From Variovorax sp. SG517 (GTDB taxonomy: Bacteria; Pseudomonadota; Gammaproteobacteria; Burkholderiales; Burkholderiaceae_C): a DNA stretch of 64,000 bases. Shown piece after piece: positions 41,801-50,696 of this stretch. The stretch spans positions 186,001-250,000 of the forward strand of contig NZ_JABMJG010000001.1 in assembly GCF_013376045.1 (NCBI RefSeq), given 5' to 3'. How positions within the stretch are numbered: the first letter of the stretch is position 1; every line of letters begins with the position of its first letter. The position numbers and the translations under genes are program-made. The notes beneath the pieces are model-generated. The model was not told the origin of the DNA. It made no database searches and worked only from the letters and a program-made list of their open reading frames with translations.

Positions 41801-44800
41801 ATGGCATCCCACGAACTGGCCAGCGTTGCGCTGGACGACAAATACACAGCCACCGAAGGCCGGATCTACCTCAGCGGCATCCAGGCACTGGTGCGCCTCA
41901 TGCTCGTGCAGAAATGGCGCGACCAGAAGGCCGGGCTGAACACCGCGGGCTTCGTCTCGGGCTACCGCGGCTCGCCGCTCGGCGGCCTGGACGAGGCGCT
42001 GTGGAAGGCGCAGCCGCAGCTCGAAGCCAACGCCGTGAAGTTCCTGCCCGGCGTGAACGAGGAGCTTGCCGCCACCGCCGTCTGGGGCACGCAGCAGGTG
42101 CACCTGACGGGCGAGTCCGCCGTCGATGGCGTCTTCGCCATGTGGTACGGCAAGGCGCCGGGCGTGGACCGCTGCGGCGACGTGTTCAAGCACATGAGCC
42201 ACGCGGGTACCTCGCCCCACGGCGGCGTGCTGCTGGTGGCGGGCGACGACCATGGCGCCTCCTCTTCTACGCTGCCGAACCAGAGCGACCACCTGTTCGC
42301 CGCGTCGATGATCCCGATGCTCTATCCGCAGAGCGTGGAGGAATACATCGAGCTCGGCCTGCACGGCTTCGCGATGTCGCGCTTCGCGGGGCTGCCGGTG
42401 GGCTTCAAGGCACTGGCCGATACGGTCGAGTCATCAGGCTCCATTCCGGCCGGCGTGCTCGACGTGCACACCCAGCTGCCTTCGGACTTCGTCTTCCCTC
42501 CCGGCGGCGTGCATGCGCGCCTGTCGACCGACACGCTCGGCGTGCAGGCGCGCAAGCAGGAGGCACTGATGCAGGACTACAAGATCTACGCCGCCATCGC
42601 CTATGCACGCGCCAACCGCCTCAACCGCGTGACCATCGATTCGCCGAAAGCGCGACTTGGCATCGTGGCCTCGGGCAAGTCGTACCGCGACGTGCTCGAG
42701 GCGCTGGAGGAGCTCGGCATCGACGCCGACGAGGCCGCGCGCATCGGCATCCGGCTCTTCAAGGTATCGATGCCGTGGCCGCTGGAGCCCGATTCGATCC
42801 GCGAGTTCGCGGACGGCCTTGAAGAGATCCTGGTGGTGGAAGAGAAGCGCCAGATCGTCGAATACCAGCTCAAGGAGCATCTCTACAACTGGCGCGAGGA
42901 CGTGCGCCCGCGCGTGATCGGCAAGTTCGACGAGCAGGGCGAATGGGGCGCGCACCCGCGCGGCAAGTGGCTGCTGCCGGCCACGGCCGACTTCTCGGTG
43001 GCGCAGATCGCGCGCGTGATCGCGGAGCGCGTGGCGCGCTTCCACACCAGCGACCGCATCCGCATGCGGCTCGCGATCCTCGACGCTAAGGACGTGGTGC
43101 TGGGCAAGGCCGTCGCCACGCCCTCGCGGCCGGCCTGGTACTGCTCGGGCTGCCCGCACAACACCTCGACCAAGGTGCCCGAAGGCAGCCTCGCGCTCGC
43201 GGGCATCGGCTGCCATGTGATGGCCACCGCCATCTATCCCGAGCACAACCGCACGACCACGCACATGGGCGGCGAAGGCGCGCCGTGGCTGGGGCAGGCC
43301 TGGTTCTCCAAGCGCAGGCACGTGTTCGCGAACCTGGGCGACGGCACCTACTACCACTCGGGCTCGCTCGCCATCCGCGCGGCCGTGGCGGCGGGCGTGA
43401 ACATCACCTACAAGATCCTCTACAACGACGCGGTGGCAATGACTGGCGGCCAGCCGGTGGACGGGCCTATCACCGTGCCGCGCATCGCGCACCAGATGGC
43501 GGCCGAGGGCGTGAAGCGCCTCGCGCTGGTAGCCGAAGACCCGTCGCGCTGGGCCGACCGCAGCGTGTTGCCGCCCGATCGAGACGGCTTCATGCTCACC
43601 GTGCACCACCGCGACAGCATGGACGCGGTGCAGCGCGAGCTGCGCGAGTTTGAAGGCGTCTCGGTGCTCATCTACGACCAGGTGTGCGCCGCAGAGAAGC
43701 GCCGCCGCCGCAAGAAGGGCGAGTTCCCGCAGGCTGCGCGGCGCGTGTTCATCAACGACGCGGTGTGCGAAGGCTGCGGCGACTGCGGCGAGCAGTCGAA
43801 CTGCACCGCCCTGCTGCCCAAGCAGACGGATCTGGGCCTGAAGCGCGCGGTGGACCAGAGCGCCTGCAATGCCGACGAGTCGTGCATCAAGGGCTTCTGC
43901 CCGAGCTTCGTGACGGTCGAAGGCGTGAAGCCCCGCAGGCAGGCACCGGTGGCCGCCAAAGCAGCCACCGAAGAGGCGTCGCTACCCGAGCCGAAGCAAC
44001 TCGCGCTCGAAGGCATGCACAACATCCTGATCACCGGCATCGGCGGCACGGGCGTCATCACCATCGGCGCGCTGATCGGCATGGCGGCGCACCTCGAAGG
44101 TAAGGGCGTGAGCGTGCTCGACATGACGGGCATGTCGCAGAAGAACGGCTCGGTCACGTCGCATGTGCGCATCGCGCGCGACGCAGCGCAGCTGAAGGCG
44201 CAGCGCATTCCCACCGGCGAGGCCGACCTGATCCTGGGCTGCGACATGCTCACGGCCGGCGCGCCAGACGCCATCGCGCGCATGCGGCCTGGCCGCACCT
44301 ATGCGCTGGTCAACACCTTCGAGCAGCCCACGGGCCATTTCGCGCAGCAGCCCGACTGGCAGTTCCCGGCGGCGCAGGTGCGCGCGCTGATCGAGGAATC
44401 GGTGGAAGGCCGCGCCGACTTCGTCGATGCGACGCAACTGGCCACGCGGCTCATGGGCGACGCGATCGCGGCCAACCTGTTCCTGCTGGGCTTCGCCTTC
44501 CAGAAGGGCTGTGTGCCGCTGTCAGCCGAAGCGCTGGACAAGGCCATCGAGATCAACGGCGTGGCGGTGAAGGCGAACCAGGCCGCGTTCCGCTGGGGCC
44601 GCAAGGCGGCGCTCGACCTCGCGGCGGTGACGCGCGAAGCTTCGCCGCAGAAGGTCGTCGCGCTGCAGCGGCCGCAGAGCCTGGAGGCGCTGGTGAAGGG
44701 CCGCACCGAGTTCCTGGTGGCGTACCAGAACGCCGCGTATGCGCAGCGCTATGCCGAGCTGGTGGAGCGCGTGCGCGCAGTCGAGCAGCGCGCGCGCGGC

Positions 44801-45361
44801 AGCGACCTGCTGGCGAAGGCCGTCGCCTCGGGTCTCTTCAAGCTCATGGCCTACAAGGACGAGTACGAGGTCGCGCGCCTCTACACCGACCGGCGCTTCA
44901 TGGAAAAGCTGGGCGAGCAGTTCGAGGGCAAGCCGGTGCTGCGCTTCCACCTGGCGCCGCCGGTGCTGGGCCGCCGCGACGCCGAAGGCCGTGCGCTGAA
45001 GACCAGCTTCGGGCCGTGGATGATGGGTGCGTTCCGAATCCTCGCCGGTTTGCGCGGCCTGCGCGGCACGGCCTTCGACGTGTTCGGCCGCACCGCCGAG
45101 CGGCGCATGGAGCGGCAGCTCATCGAAGATTACCGCGCGATGGTGGAGGACGTGATCGCGCGCTTCGACGCGGTCGACTTCGACACCGCCCTGTCGCTGG
45201 CGCGGCTGCCGGAGCAGATCCGCGGCTTCGGGCACGTGAAGGAAGAGAGCGTGGTGTCGGCGCGGGTGCGGTGGACGGCGCTCGCGAAGCAGCTCGACGC
45301 GCGACCGGCGCAGCGGAGCACGCCACACACGACGACGCAGGTGCAGCCGGTGGCGGCCTGA
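41801..45361 (+). CDS. Fused indolepyruvate-type 2-oxoacid:ferredoxin oxidoreductase
   Basis: The 1186-residue protein joins all catalytic parts in one chain. It has an N-terminal pyrimidine-binding domain (SGYRGSPLGGLDEAL near the start), a thiamine-diphosphate domain with CSGCPHN (about 447) and GDGTYYHSG (about 513), and a cysteine-rich part (about 655, VCEGCGDCGEQSNC, with more Cys to about 705) likely to hold an Fe-S cluster. A gamma-type domain (about 737 on, ILITGIGGTGVITIG) and a long C-terminal extension follow. Such proteins oxidatively decarboxylate aryl-pyruvates or other 2-oxoacids to acyl-CoA, passing electrons to ferredoxin. It is under probable control of the divergent LysR. 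Confidence 0.92.
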   Translation: MASHELASVALDDKYTATEGRIYLSGIQALVRLMLVQKWRDQKAGLNTAGFVSGYRGSPLGGLDEALWKAQPQLEANAVKFLPGVNEELAATAVWGTQQVHLTGESAVDGVFAMWYGKAPGVDRCGDVFKHMSHAGTSPHGGVLLVAGDDHGASSSTLPNQSDHLFAASMIPMLYPQSVEEYIELGLHGFAMSRFAGLPVGFKALADTVESSGSIPAGVLDVHTQLPSDFVFPPGGVHARLSTDTLGVQARKQEALMQDYKIYAAIAYARANRLNRVTIDSPKARLGIVASGKSYRDVLEALEELGIDADEAARIGIRLFKVSMPWPLEPDSIREFADGLEEILVVEEKRQIVEYQLKEHLYNWREDVRPRVIGKFDEQGEWGAHPRGKWLLPATADFSVAQIARVIAERVARFHTSDRIRMRLAILDAKDVVLGKAVATPSRPAWYCSGCPHNTSTKVPEGSLALAGIGCHVMATAIYPEHNRTTTHMGGEGAPWLGQAWFSKRRHVFANLGDGTYYHSGSLAIRAAVAAGVNITYKILYNDAVAMTGGQPVDGPITVPRIAHQMAAEGVKRLALVAEDPSRWADRSVLPPDRDGFMLTVHHRDSMDAVQRELREFEGVSVLIYDQVCAAEKRRRRKKGEFPQAARRVFINDAVCEGCGDCGEQSNCTALLPKQTDLGLKRAVDQSACNADESCIKGFCPSFVTVEGVKPRRQAPVAAKAATEEASLPEPKQLALEGMHNILITGIGGTGVITIGALIGMAAHLEGKGVSVLDMTGMSQKNGSVTSHVRIARDAAQLKAQRIPTGEADLILGCDMLTAGAPDAIARMRPGRTYALVNTFEQPTGHFAQQPDWQFPAAQVRALIEESVEGRADFVDATQLATRLMGDAIAANLFLLGFAFQKGCVPLSAEALDKAIEINGVAVKANQAAFRWGRKAALDLAAVTREASPQKVVALQRPQSLEALVKGRTEFLVAYQNAAYAQRYAELVERVRAVEQRARGSDLLAKAVASGLFKLMAYKDEYEVARLYTDRRFMEKLGEQFEGKPVLRFHLAPPVLGRRDAEGRALKTSFGPWMMGAFRILAGLRGLRGTAFDVFGRTAERRMERQLIEDYRAMVEDVIARFDAVDFDTALSLARLPEQIRGFGHVKEESVVSARVRWTALAKQLDARPAQRSTPHTTTQVQPVAA

Positions 45362-45395
45362 GCTACAGGAGGGTCGGGGGCCACTGGGCCCGTGC

Positions 45396-45420
45396 GGGAG
45401 GATCAAGGCAAAATCCTCCC
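45396..45420 (+). other. Perfect 8-bp hairpin upstream of the sensor kinase gene
   Basis: GGGAGGAT and ATCCTCCC flank a 9-base loop, 26 bases before ATG 45446. It lies inside the N-terminal extension that a GTG start at 45392 would give, which speaks for the later start. No T run follows. It could sequester a GGAGG sequence. Confidence 0.4.
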
Positions 45421-45445
45421 CGCCGCCGGTCGGCCCCGCCCTTCC

Positions 45446-47653
45446 ATGCCGCCCACCTCCCTGTCGACCCCCGTCCCCGCCCCGACGCACACGGCGTCGG
45501 CGCCCTCCCCGGCCCGCCAGCGCCGCCGGCATCGCGCCGTGGCCGCGTGGGTGGCCGCATGCGCGGTGGCGCTGCTGCTGATTGGCCTGGCCGGCCAGTG
45601 GGCCGCACGCCGCGAGGCGAACTTCCAGGCCGATTCGATCCGGCGCGCGATGGAGGTGCACGTGCTCGGCCTGCGCGATGCCGCCGGCAAGTACAACTAC
45701 CTGCCCTTCACCACCGGCCTGCATCCGCTCGTGCTGGCCGCGCTGGACCATCCGCGCGACCAGGCGGCCAAGCAGCGCGCCAACCTCTACATCGAGGGCG
45801 TGAACCGCCGCGCCGGCTCCGACGCGCTCTATCTGATCGACATGCAGGGCGTCACGCTTGCGGCCAGCAACTGGGCGACGCCGCAGAGCTTCGTCGGCCA
45901 GTCCTACGCCAACCGGCCCTACTTCATCGACGCGCGCGAGGGACGCAACGGCCTGTTCTACGGCGTGGGCCAGACGACCGGCGAGCCAGGGCTCTTCATC
46001 TCCTCGCCGGTTCGCGGTGCCGACGGCGACGTGCGCGGCGTGATCACGGTCAAGGTGAGCCTGCGCCAGGTGCAGGAGACGTGGACCTTCGTGCGCGACC
46101 CCATCCTGCTGACAGACGCGCGCGGCGTCGTGTTCCTGAGCTCGGTGCCGTCGTGGATGTACCAGTCCACGCGCACCCTGGCCGCCGCAGAGCTCGAGGG
46201 CATGCGGCGCGACCAGCAGTACGGCACGCGCACCAGCTTCCAGGCGGTGCCGTGGAAGGTGGAGCGCGACGAAGGCGCGCACAGCTACCTGGTGCGCGCC
46301 AGCGTCGGCGGCCGGCCCCGCCAGTTCCTCGCGGTGGACGAGCGCCTGCCCGACCTGGGCTGGACGCTGACCGTGATGGCCGACCACGCCGACGTGGACG
46401 TCGCGCGTGAGCGCGCCTGGATGCTGGGCCTGCTGTGCGCCGTGGTGCTGCTGCTGGCCGGCCTCTACTGGCAGTTGCGCGAGCGCCGCTTCGCCGAGCA
46501 GCGCGACGCGCGGCGCGACCTGGAACTGCGCGTGCGCGAGCGCACCCATGAGCTGGACGAAGCCCACGCCTTCCGCAAGGCGATGGAAGATTCGCTGCTG
46601 GTGGGCATGCGCGCGCGCGACCTCGAAGGCCGCATCATCTACGTCAACCCGGCGTTCTGCGAGATGACCGGCTACGACGCCGACGAGTTGCTGGGCAAGC
46701 TGCCGCCCTACCCTTACTGGCACCCGAACGACGTGACGCAGCACTGGCGCCACTACGACGCCATGATGAGCGGCCAGCCCGTGCGCTCGGGCTTCGAGTC
46801 GCGCCTGCGGCACCGCGACGGGCACGAGGTCATCACCATGGTCTACACCGCCGCGCTGATCGACGCCGACGGCAAGCACGCCGGCTGGATGAGCTCGGTG
46901 GTGGACATCACCGAGCAGAAGCGCGCGGAGCTGCGCCAGCGCCAGAACGACGAGCAGCTGCAGCACGCCCAGCGCCTGGCGAGCCTGGGCGAGATGGCCT
47001 CCACGCTGGCGCATGAACTCAACCAGCCGCTGATGGCGCTGAGCAACTTCGCGAGTGCCGCCAAGGCCTTTGCCCAGCAGGGCAACCAGCAGCTGCTGGT
47101 GAGCAGCCTCGACGAAGCCATGATGCAGGCCCAGCGCAGCGCCGAGATCGTTCGGCGCATCCGCGGCTTCGTGCGCCAGCGCACCGTGGGCACAGAAGAT
47201 TGCTCGGTGGCCGCGCTGGCCGGCAACGCCATCGCGCTGCTGCAGGGCGAGATCCGCATGCGCCAGGCGCGTGCCGAGCTGCGCATTCCGCAGGAGCTGC
47301 CCGACGTGCGCGGCGACCGCGTGCTGCTCGAGCAGGTGCTGCTCAACCTGCTGTCGAACAGCCTGCACGCCATGCAGACCGTGCCGCCGGAGCAGCGGGT
47401 CGTGGAAGTCGAGGCCGGACTGGAAGGAGGCCGCATGCACATCCGCGTGGCCGACCGCGGCCCGGGCATCGACCCGGCCGTGGCAGACCAGGTGTTCTCG
47501 CCCTTCTTCACCACCAAGACCGGCGGGCTGGGCCTGGGCCTCAACATCTGCCGCACCATCGTCGAGGCGCACCGGGGAAGCCTGTCGTTCGCCGACCGGC
47601 CCGGCGGTGGCACAGTCTTCACGCTCGAGCTGGAAATATCGCCTCCGCCATGA
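45446..47653 (+). CDS. DctB-like sensor histidine kinase with PAS domain
   Basis: The protein has 735 residues from ATG 45446. It has TM1 (about 31-50), a large periplasmic double-Cache-like sensor (about 55-315; ALYLIDMQGVTLAASNW and NRPYF are typical), TM2 (about 325-343), a PAS domain (about 377-492; GRIIYVNPAFCEMTGYDADEL), a DHp helix with His523 in LAHELNQPL, and an ATPase domain with LLNLLSNSLHAM, DRGPGID and GLGLGL. The HELNQP form is that of the DctB/FixL branch, whose double-Cache members sense C4-dicarboxylates. A GTG at 45392 is an alternative start. The stop overlaps the response regulator start (ATGA). Confidence 0.9.
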   Translation: MPPTSLSTPVPAPTHTASAPSPARQRRRHRAVAAWVAACAVALLLIGLAGQWAARREANFQADSIRRAMEVHVLGLRDAAGKYNYLPFTTGLHPLVLAALDHPRDQAAKQRANLYIEGVNRRAGSDALYLIDMQGVTLAASNWATPQSFVGQSYANRPYFIDAREGRNGLFYGVGQTTGEPGLFISSPVRGADGDVRGVITVKVSLRQVQETWTFVRDPILLTDARGVVFLSSVPSWMYQSTRTLAAAELEGMRRDQQYGTRTSFQAVPWKVERDEGAHSYLVRASVGGRPRQFLAVDERLPDLGWTLTVMADHADVDVARERAWMLGLLCAVVLLLAGLYWQLRERRFAEQRDARRDLELRVRERTHELDEAHAFRKAMEDSLLVGMRARDLEGRIIYVNPAFCEMTGYDADELLGKLPPYPYWHPNDVTQHWRHYDAMMSGQPVRSGFESRLRHRDGHEVITMVYTAALIDADGKHAGWMSSVVDITEQKRAELRQRQNDEQLQHAQRLASLGEMASTLAHELNQPLMALSNFASAAKAFAQQGNQQLLVSSLDEAMMQAQRSAEIVRRIRGFVRQRTVGTEDCSVAALAGNAIALLQGEIRMRQARAELRIPQELPDVRGDRVLLEQVLLNLLSNSLHAMQTVPPEQRVVEVEAGLEGGRMHIRVADRGPGIDPAVADQVFSPFFTTKTGGLGLGLNICRTIVEAHRGSLSFADRPGGGTVFTLELEISPPP

Positions 47654-48276
47654 CCAACAACACCGCCGCTGCCGCCAACAACCTGTGCATCGTGGACGAC
47701 GACGAGGCCGTGCGCCGCTCGCTGGGCCTGCTGCTGCTGTCGCGCGGCTATGCGGTGCAGACTTTTGCATCGGGCGAGGCGTTTCTCGAAGGCACCGACC
47801 TGCAGCGCGCCGGCTGCGTGATCCTGGACCTGCGCCTGGGCGGCATGAGCGGCCTGCAGGTGTTCGACGCGCTGCGCGCGCAGGACAGCCCGCTGGTGGT
47901 GATTTTCCTCTCAGGCCACGGAGACATTCCCGTGGCCGTGGAGGCCGTGCAGAACGGCGCCTTCGGCTGGCTCGAGAAGCCCTGCAACGACGAGCGCCTG
48001 CTCGACACCATCGCCCGCGCCCTGCAGCAGGCCGGCGAGATCGCCACCCGCCGCCAGGCCCGCCAGGCCGCGCAGGCACTGTGGGACAAGCTCACCCCGC
48101 GCGAGATGCAGGTCGCCCGCCTGGTGGCCGAGGGCAAGCCCAACAAGCAGATCGCGCAGGAACTCGCGCCGCTGGAGCAGCGCACGGTGGAAACGCACCG
48201 GGCGCACGTGTTCGCGAAGCTGGGGCTGGCGAACAGCCATCAGCTGGATCGGTTTCTGCGGGAGCATGGGTTGTAG
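47650..48276 (+). CDS. FixJ-like response regulator (receiver plus LuxR-type HTH)
   Basis: The 208-residue protein has a complete receiver: Asp16-Asp18 acidic cluster in IVDDDEAV, phosphoacceptor Asp60 in VILDLRLGGMSG, Ser88 and Lys110 in LEKP. A LuxR/FixJ-type helix-turn-helix follows (about 143-200; LTPREMQVARLVAEGKPNKQIA...RTVETHRAHVFAKLG). It starts inside the stop of the kinase gene, so the two form a true pair. DctB-type kinases usually pair with AAA+ sigma-54 activators; here the partner is a sigma-70-type regulator. The MHS transporter downstream is the likely target. Confidence 0.93.
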   Translation: MTNNTAAAANNLCIVDDDEAVRRSLGLLLLSRGYAVQTFASGEAFLEGTDLQRAGCVILDLRLGGMSGLQVFDALRAQDSPLVVIFLSGHGDIPVAVEAVQNGAFGWLEKPCNDERLLDTIARALQQAGEIATRRQARQAAQALWDKLTPREMQVARLVAEGKPNKQIAQELAPLEQRTVETHRAHVFAKLGLANSHQLDRFLREHGL

Positions 48277-48445
48277 CCTGCCGGGCGCCCCGATCTAGGG
48301 TTTACCCTTGCGTACCGATACGTAGACCGCCAACGGCCGGTTACGGACGACAGCGCTGCACGGGCGGGACAGACTCGCCGCAACGGCCCCCGCGTGCCTT
48401 TTCTTCTTACGCCGCGGGCCGCAGCCAGAGACAAGGACCCCTTTC

Positions 48446-49801
48446 ATGACCGCCATCGCAAGCGCGGCCGCCGGCGCATCCAGCCCCGACGCGGCCTCCG
48501 CCAACGCCCAGAACAACAGCACGCCCTACACCTTCGAGGAAAAGCGCAAGCGCATCTTCGCGATCTTCGCGGCCTCTTCCGGCAACCTGGTGGAATGGTT
48601 CGACTTCTACGTCTACGCCTTCTGCGCCATCTATTTCGCGCCGGCCTTCTTTCCCAAGTCGGACCCGACCGTCCAGCTGCTGAACACCGCCGGCGTGTTC
48701 GCCGCCGGCTTCCTGATGCGCCCGATCGGCGGCTGGCTGTTTGGCCGCATCGCCGACCGCAAGGGCCGCAAGACCTCGATGGTGACCTCGGTGGTCATGA
48801 TGTGCGTGGGCTCGCTGGTCATCGCCTGCCTGCCCACCTACGCGCAGATCGGCGCGGCCGCTCCGGCGCTGCTGCTGCTCGCACGGCTGCTGCAGGGCCT
48901 GTCGGTAGGTGGCGAGTACGGCACCACCGCCACCTACATGAGCGAAGTGGCGATGCGCGGCCAGCGCGGCTTCTTCTCGTCGTTCCAGTACGTCACGCTG
49001 ATCGGCGGCCAGCTGCTCGCGGTGGTGGTCGTGGTGGTGCTGCAGCAACTGCTGGACGAGTCCGAGCTCAAGGCCTGGGGCTGGCGCATTCCCTTCGTGC
49101 TGGGTGCCGTGGCGGCCGTGGTCGCACTGCTGCTGCGCCGCACGCTGACCGAGACCGCCAGCACCAAGACCCGCGCCGCCAAGGGCGCGGGCACGATGCG
49201 CGAGCTGTTCACCCACCACAAGCGCGCCTTCTTCGTGGTGCTGGGCTACACGGCCGGCGGCTCGCTGATCTTCTACACCTTCACCACGTACATGCAGAAG
49301 TACCTGGTGAACTCGGCCGGCATGTCGATCAAGACTGCCAGCAACGTGATGACGGCCTGCCTGTTCATCTACATGTGCATGCAGCCGCTGTTCGGCGCGC
49401 TGTCGGACCGCATCGGCCGCCGCAGCAACATGCTGCTGTTCGGCGCGCTGGGCGCGCTGATGACGGTGCCGGTGCTGAGCAACCTGCAGAACGTGAGCAG
49501 CCCGCTGGTGGCCGGCGCGCTCATCACCCTCGCGCTGGCGGTGGTGAGCTTCTACACCTCGATCAGCGGCATCGTGAAGGCGGAGATGTTCCCGCCCGAG
49601 ATCCGCGCGCTGGGCGTCGGCCTGTCCTACGCGGTGGGCAACGCCATCTTCGGCGGCAGCGCCGAGTATGTGGCGCTGGGGCTGAAGTCGATCGGACACG
49701 AGTCGTACTTCTATTGGTACGTGACGGCCATGATGGTCGTGGCGTTCACCGTGAGCCTGCTGCTGCCGAGGCAGGCGAGCTATCTGCATCACGACAAGTA
49801 A
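48446..49801 (+). CDS. MHS-family MFS transporter (alpha-ketoglutarate permease type)
   Basis: The 451-residue membrane protein has twelve helices and the marks of the metabolite:H+ symporter group: [16 protein letters not shown] in the first helix, the MFS loop [30 protein letters not shown] and a second loop [12 protein letters not shown]. Relatives carry 2-oxoglutarate, proline-betaine, citrate or shikimate. The neighbouring DctB-like kinase and regulator suggest an organic acid substrate whose uptake they induce. The 169-base gap before it should hold the promoter; a CGTA-ccga-TACG inverted repeat near 48310 is a weak candidate for the regulator site. Confidence 0.9.
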   Translation: MTAIASAAAGASSPDAASANAQNNSTPYTFEEKRKRIFAIFAASSGNLVEWFDFYVYAFCAIYFAPAFFPKSDPTVQLLNTAGVFAAGFLMRPIGGWLFGRIADRKGRKTSMVTSVVMMCVGSLVIACLPTYAQIGAAAPALLLLARLLQGLSVGGEYGTTATYMSEVAMRGQRGFFSSFQYVTLIGGQLLAVVVVVVLQQLLDESELKAWGWRIPFVLGAVAAVVALLLRRTLTETASTKTRAAKGAGTMRELFTHHKRAFFVVLGYTAGGSLIFYTFTTYMQKYLVNSAGMSIKTASNVMTACLFIYMCMQPLFGALSDRIGRRSNMLLFGALGALMTVPVLSNLQNVSSPLVAGALITLALAVVSFYTSISGIVKAEMFPPEIRALGVGLSYAVGNAIFGGSAEYVALGLKSIGHESYFYWYVTAMMVVAFTVSLLLPRQASYLHHDK

Positions 49802-49817
49802 GACAGGCAGGCAGACA

Positions 49818-49856
49818 GGGGCGCCATCGCCCCGCCGGGAGGCTTGCCACCTCCCG
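49818..49856 (+). terminator. Two hairpins after the MHS transporter gene
   Basis: GGGGCG-ccat-CGCCCC (49818-49833) and CGGGAGG/CCTCCCG with a 7-base loop (49836-49856) follow the stop within 20 bases. A short T run appears only at 49881, so this is terminator-like but not textbook. Confidence 0.45.
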
Positions 49857-49920
49857 ACGCGATATCCCGGGAAAGCTTTTTCGAATCGTTCGATCCACCA
49901 GAAAGCATGAGGGTAAAGCC

Positions 49921-50310
49921 ATGGCGAAACGGATGGTCCACAACGCAACCATTACCTTGAAGCTGCCGTTCGACCTGGACACCGACGCCAGGGTCAAGGC
50001 ACTTCGGGCGGCCGGTGTCCCGGTGGATGCGGAAGGCAACGCACGACAGGGATTTCTCTTCGTGCGATCGGGCGACGGCTACAGGAGCCGGGTCGACATC
50101 TTCCGATGGTTTCCCGACGAGGTGAGCCCGATCTCGCGCGATGCGGCCACCATGGCGAAGCCCCTGCGCGAGCAACGCGCCGCGCCGCCGCAGGGCAACA
50201 CGCTCGATCACTGGCTGGCCCGGATCCTCACCCGGCCTATTCCGAGCCTTTCCAGCCAGGACGCCGCGATGCGCTACGAGCCGGAAGCTCCTTCGACCAC
50301 ATTCGGTTGA
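49921..50310 (+). CDS. Small hypothetical protein
   Basis: The 129-residue protein is not recognised. It starts at an ATG with GAGGGTAAAGCC upstream and begins MAKRMVHNATITLKLPFDLD. It has a predicted mixed alpha/beta first half (residues 8-70, with GFLFVRSGDGYRSRVDIFRW) and a low-complexity Pro/Ala/Arg second half. There is no signal peptide and no membrane segment. Codon use looks like that of the flanking genes. It stands alone after the MHS transporter. Confidence 0.55.
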   Translation: MAKRMVHNATITLKLPFDLDTDARVKALRAAGVPVDAEGNARQGFLFVRSGDGYRSRVDIFRWFPDEVSPISRDAATMAKPLREQRAAPPQGNTLDHWLARILTRPIPSLSSQDAAMRYEPEAPSTTFG

Positions 50311-50624
50311 GATTGCTCGCTCAGGGCACCGGCTGGAGCCGGATGCGCCCGAAGCTTCCGACGAGCACCGGCGCTGCGGTTCCGGGGGCGGCCCGGTGCG
50401 GTGTCTTGGGGATGGAAAGAAAGGCGACAGCGGTCGGCATCGAGGCGGTTCCCTGAGCGGTTTTTTTCTCCCTGGCCTCTACCAGCGCCGAACCACTGTC
50501 GGGACGCAGTGTGCTGGCGCCGCGTGAATTCGCAGTGAAGTTCAGGAGGGAGTTCCGTGAAACGGTACTTGCCGTCCTGCCTCATGCGACTCGCGGGCTG
50601 GAATCCGGGCAAGCCGCCCCGCTT
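50311..50624. other. Non-coding stretch without clear content
   Basis: No gene is visible. A T run of seven at about 50460-50467 is not preceded by a clear stem. Short GC-rich inverted repeats (for example CCGGCT-gg-AGCCGG at 50329-50342) are too small to interpret. Confidence 0.4.
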
Positions 50625-50682
50625 CGAAAAAGAAAAAGCGCTGTCGGCACCGCCCCGGTTTCAGGGCGATGCCGACAGCGCT
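50625..50682 (-). terminator. Strong intrinsic terminator of the tctB-tctA operon
   Basis: Read on the minus strand, a perfect 13-bp outer stem (AGCGCTGTCGGCA/TGCCGACAGCGCT, 50637-50649 and 50670-50682) encloses a smaller GC stem and is followed by TTTTTCTTTTTC. It begins 15 bases after the tctA stop. Confidence 0.85.
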
Positions 50683-50696
50683 GATGTGCTCTCGCG

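Noticed and set aside
44522..48079. Minus-strand open frame of 1185 codons
   Set aside because: It is antisense to the ferredoxin oxidoreductase, DctB-like kinase and regulator, all of which have clear domains; its translation is low-complexity.
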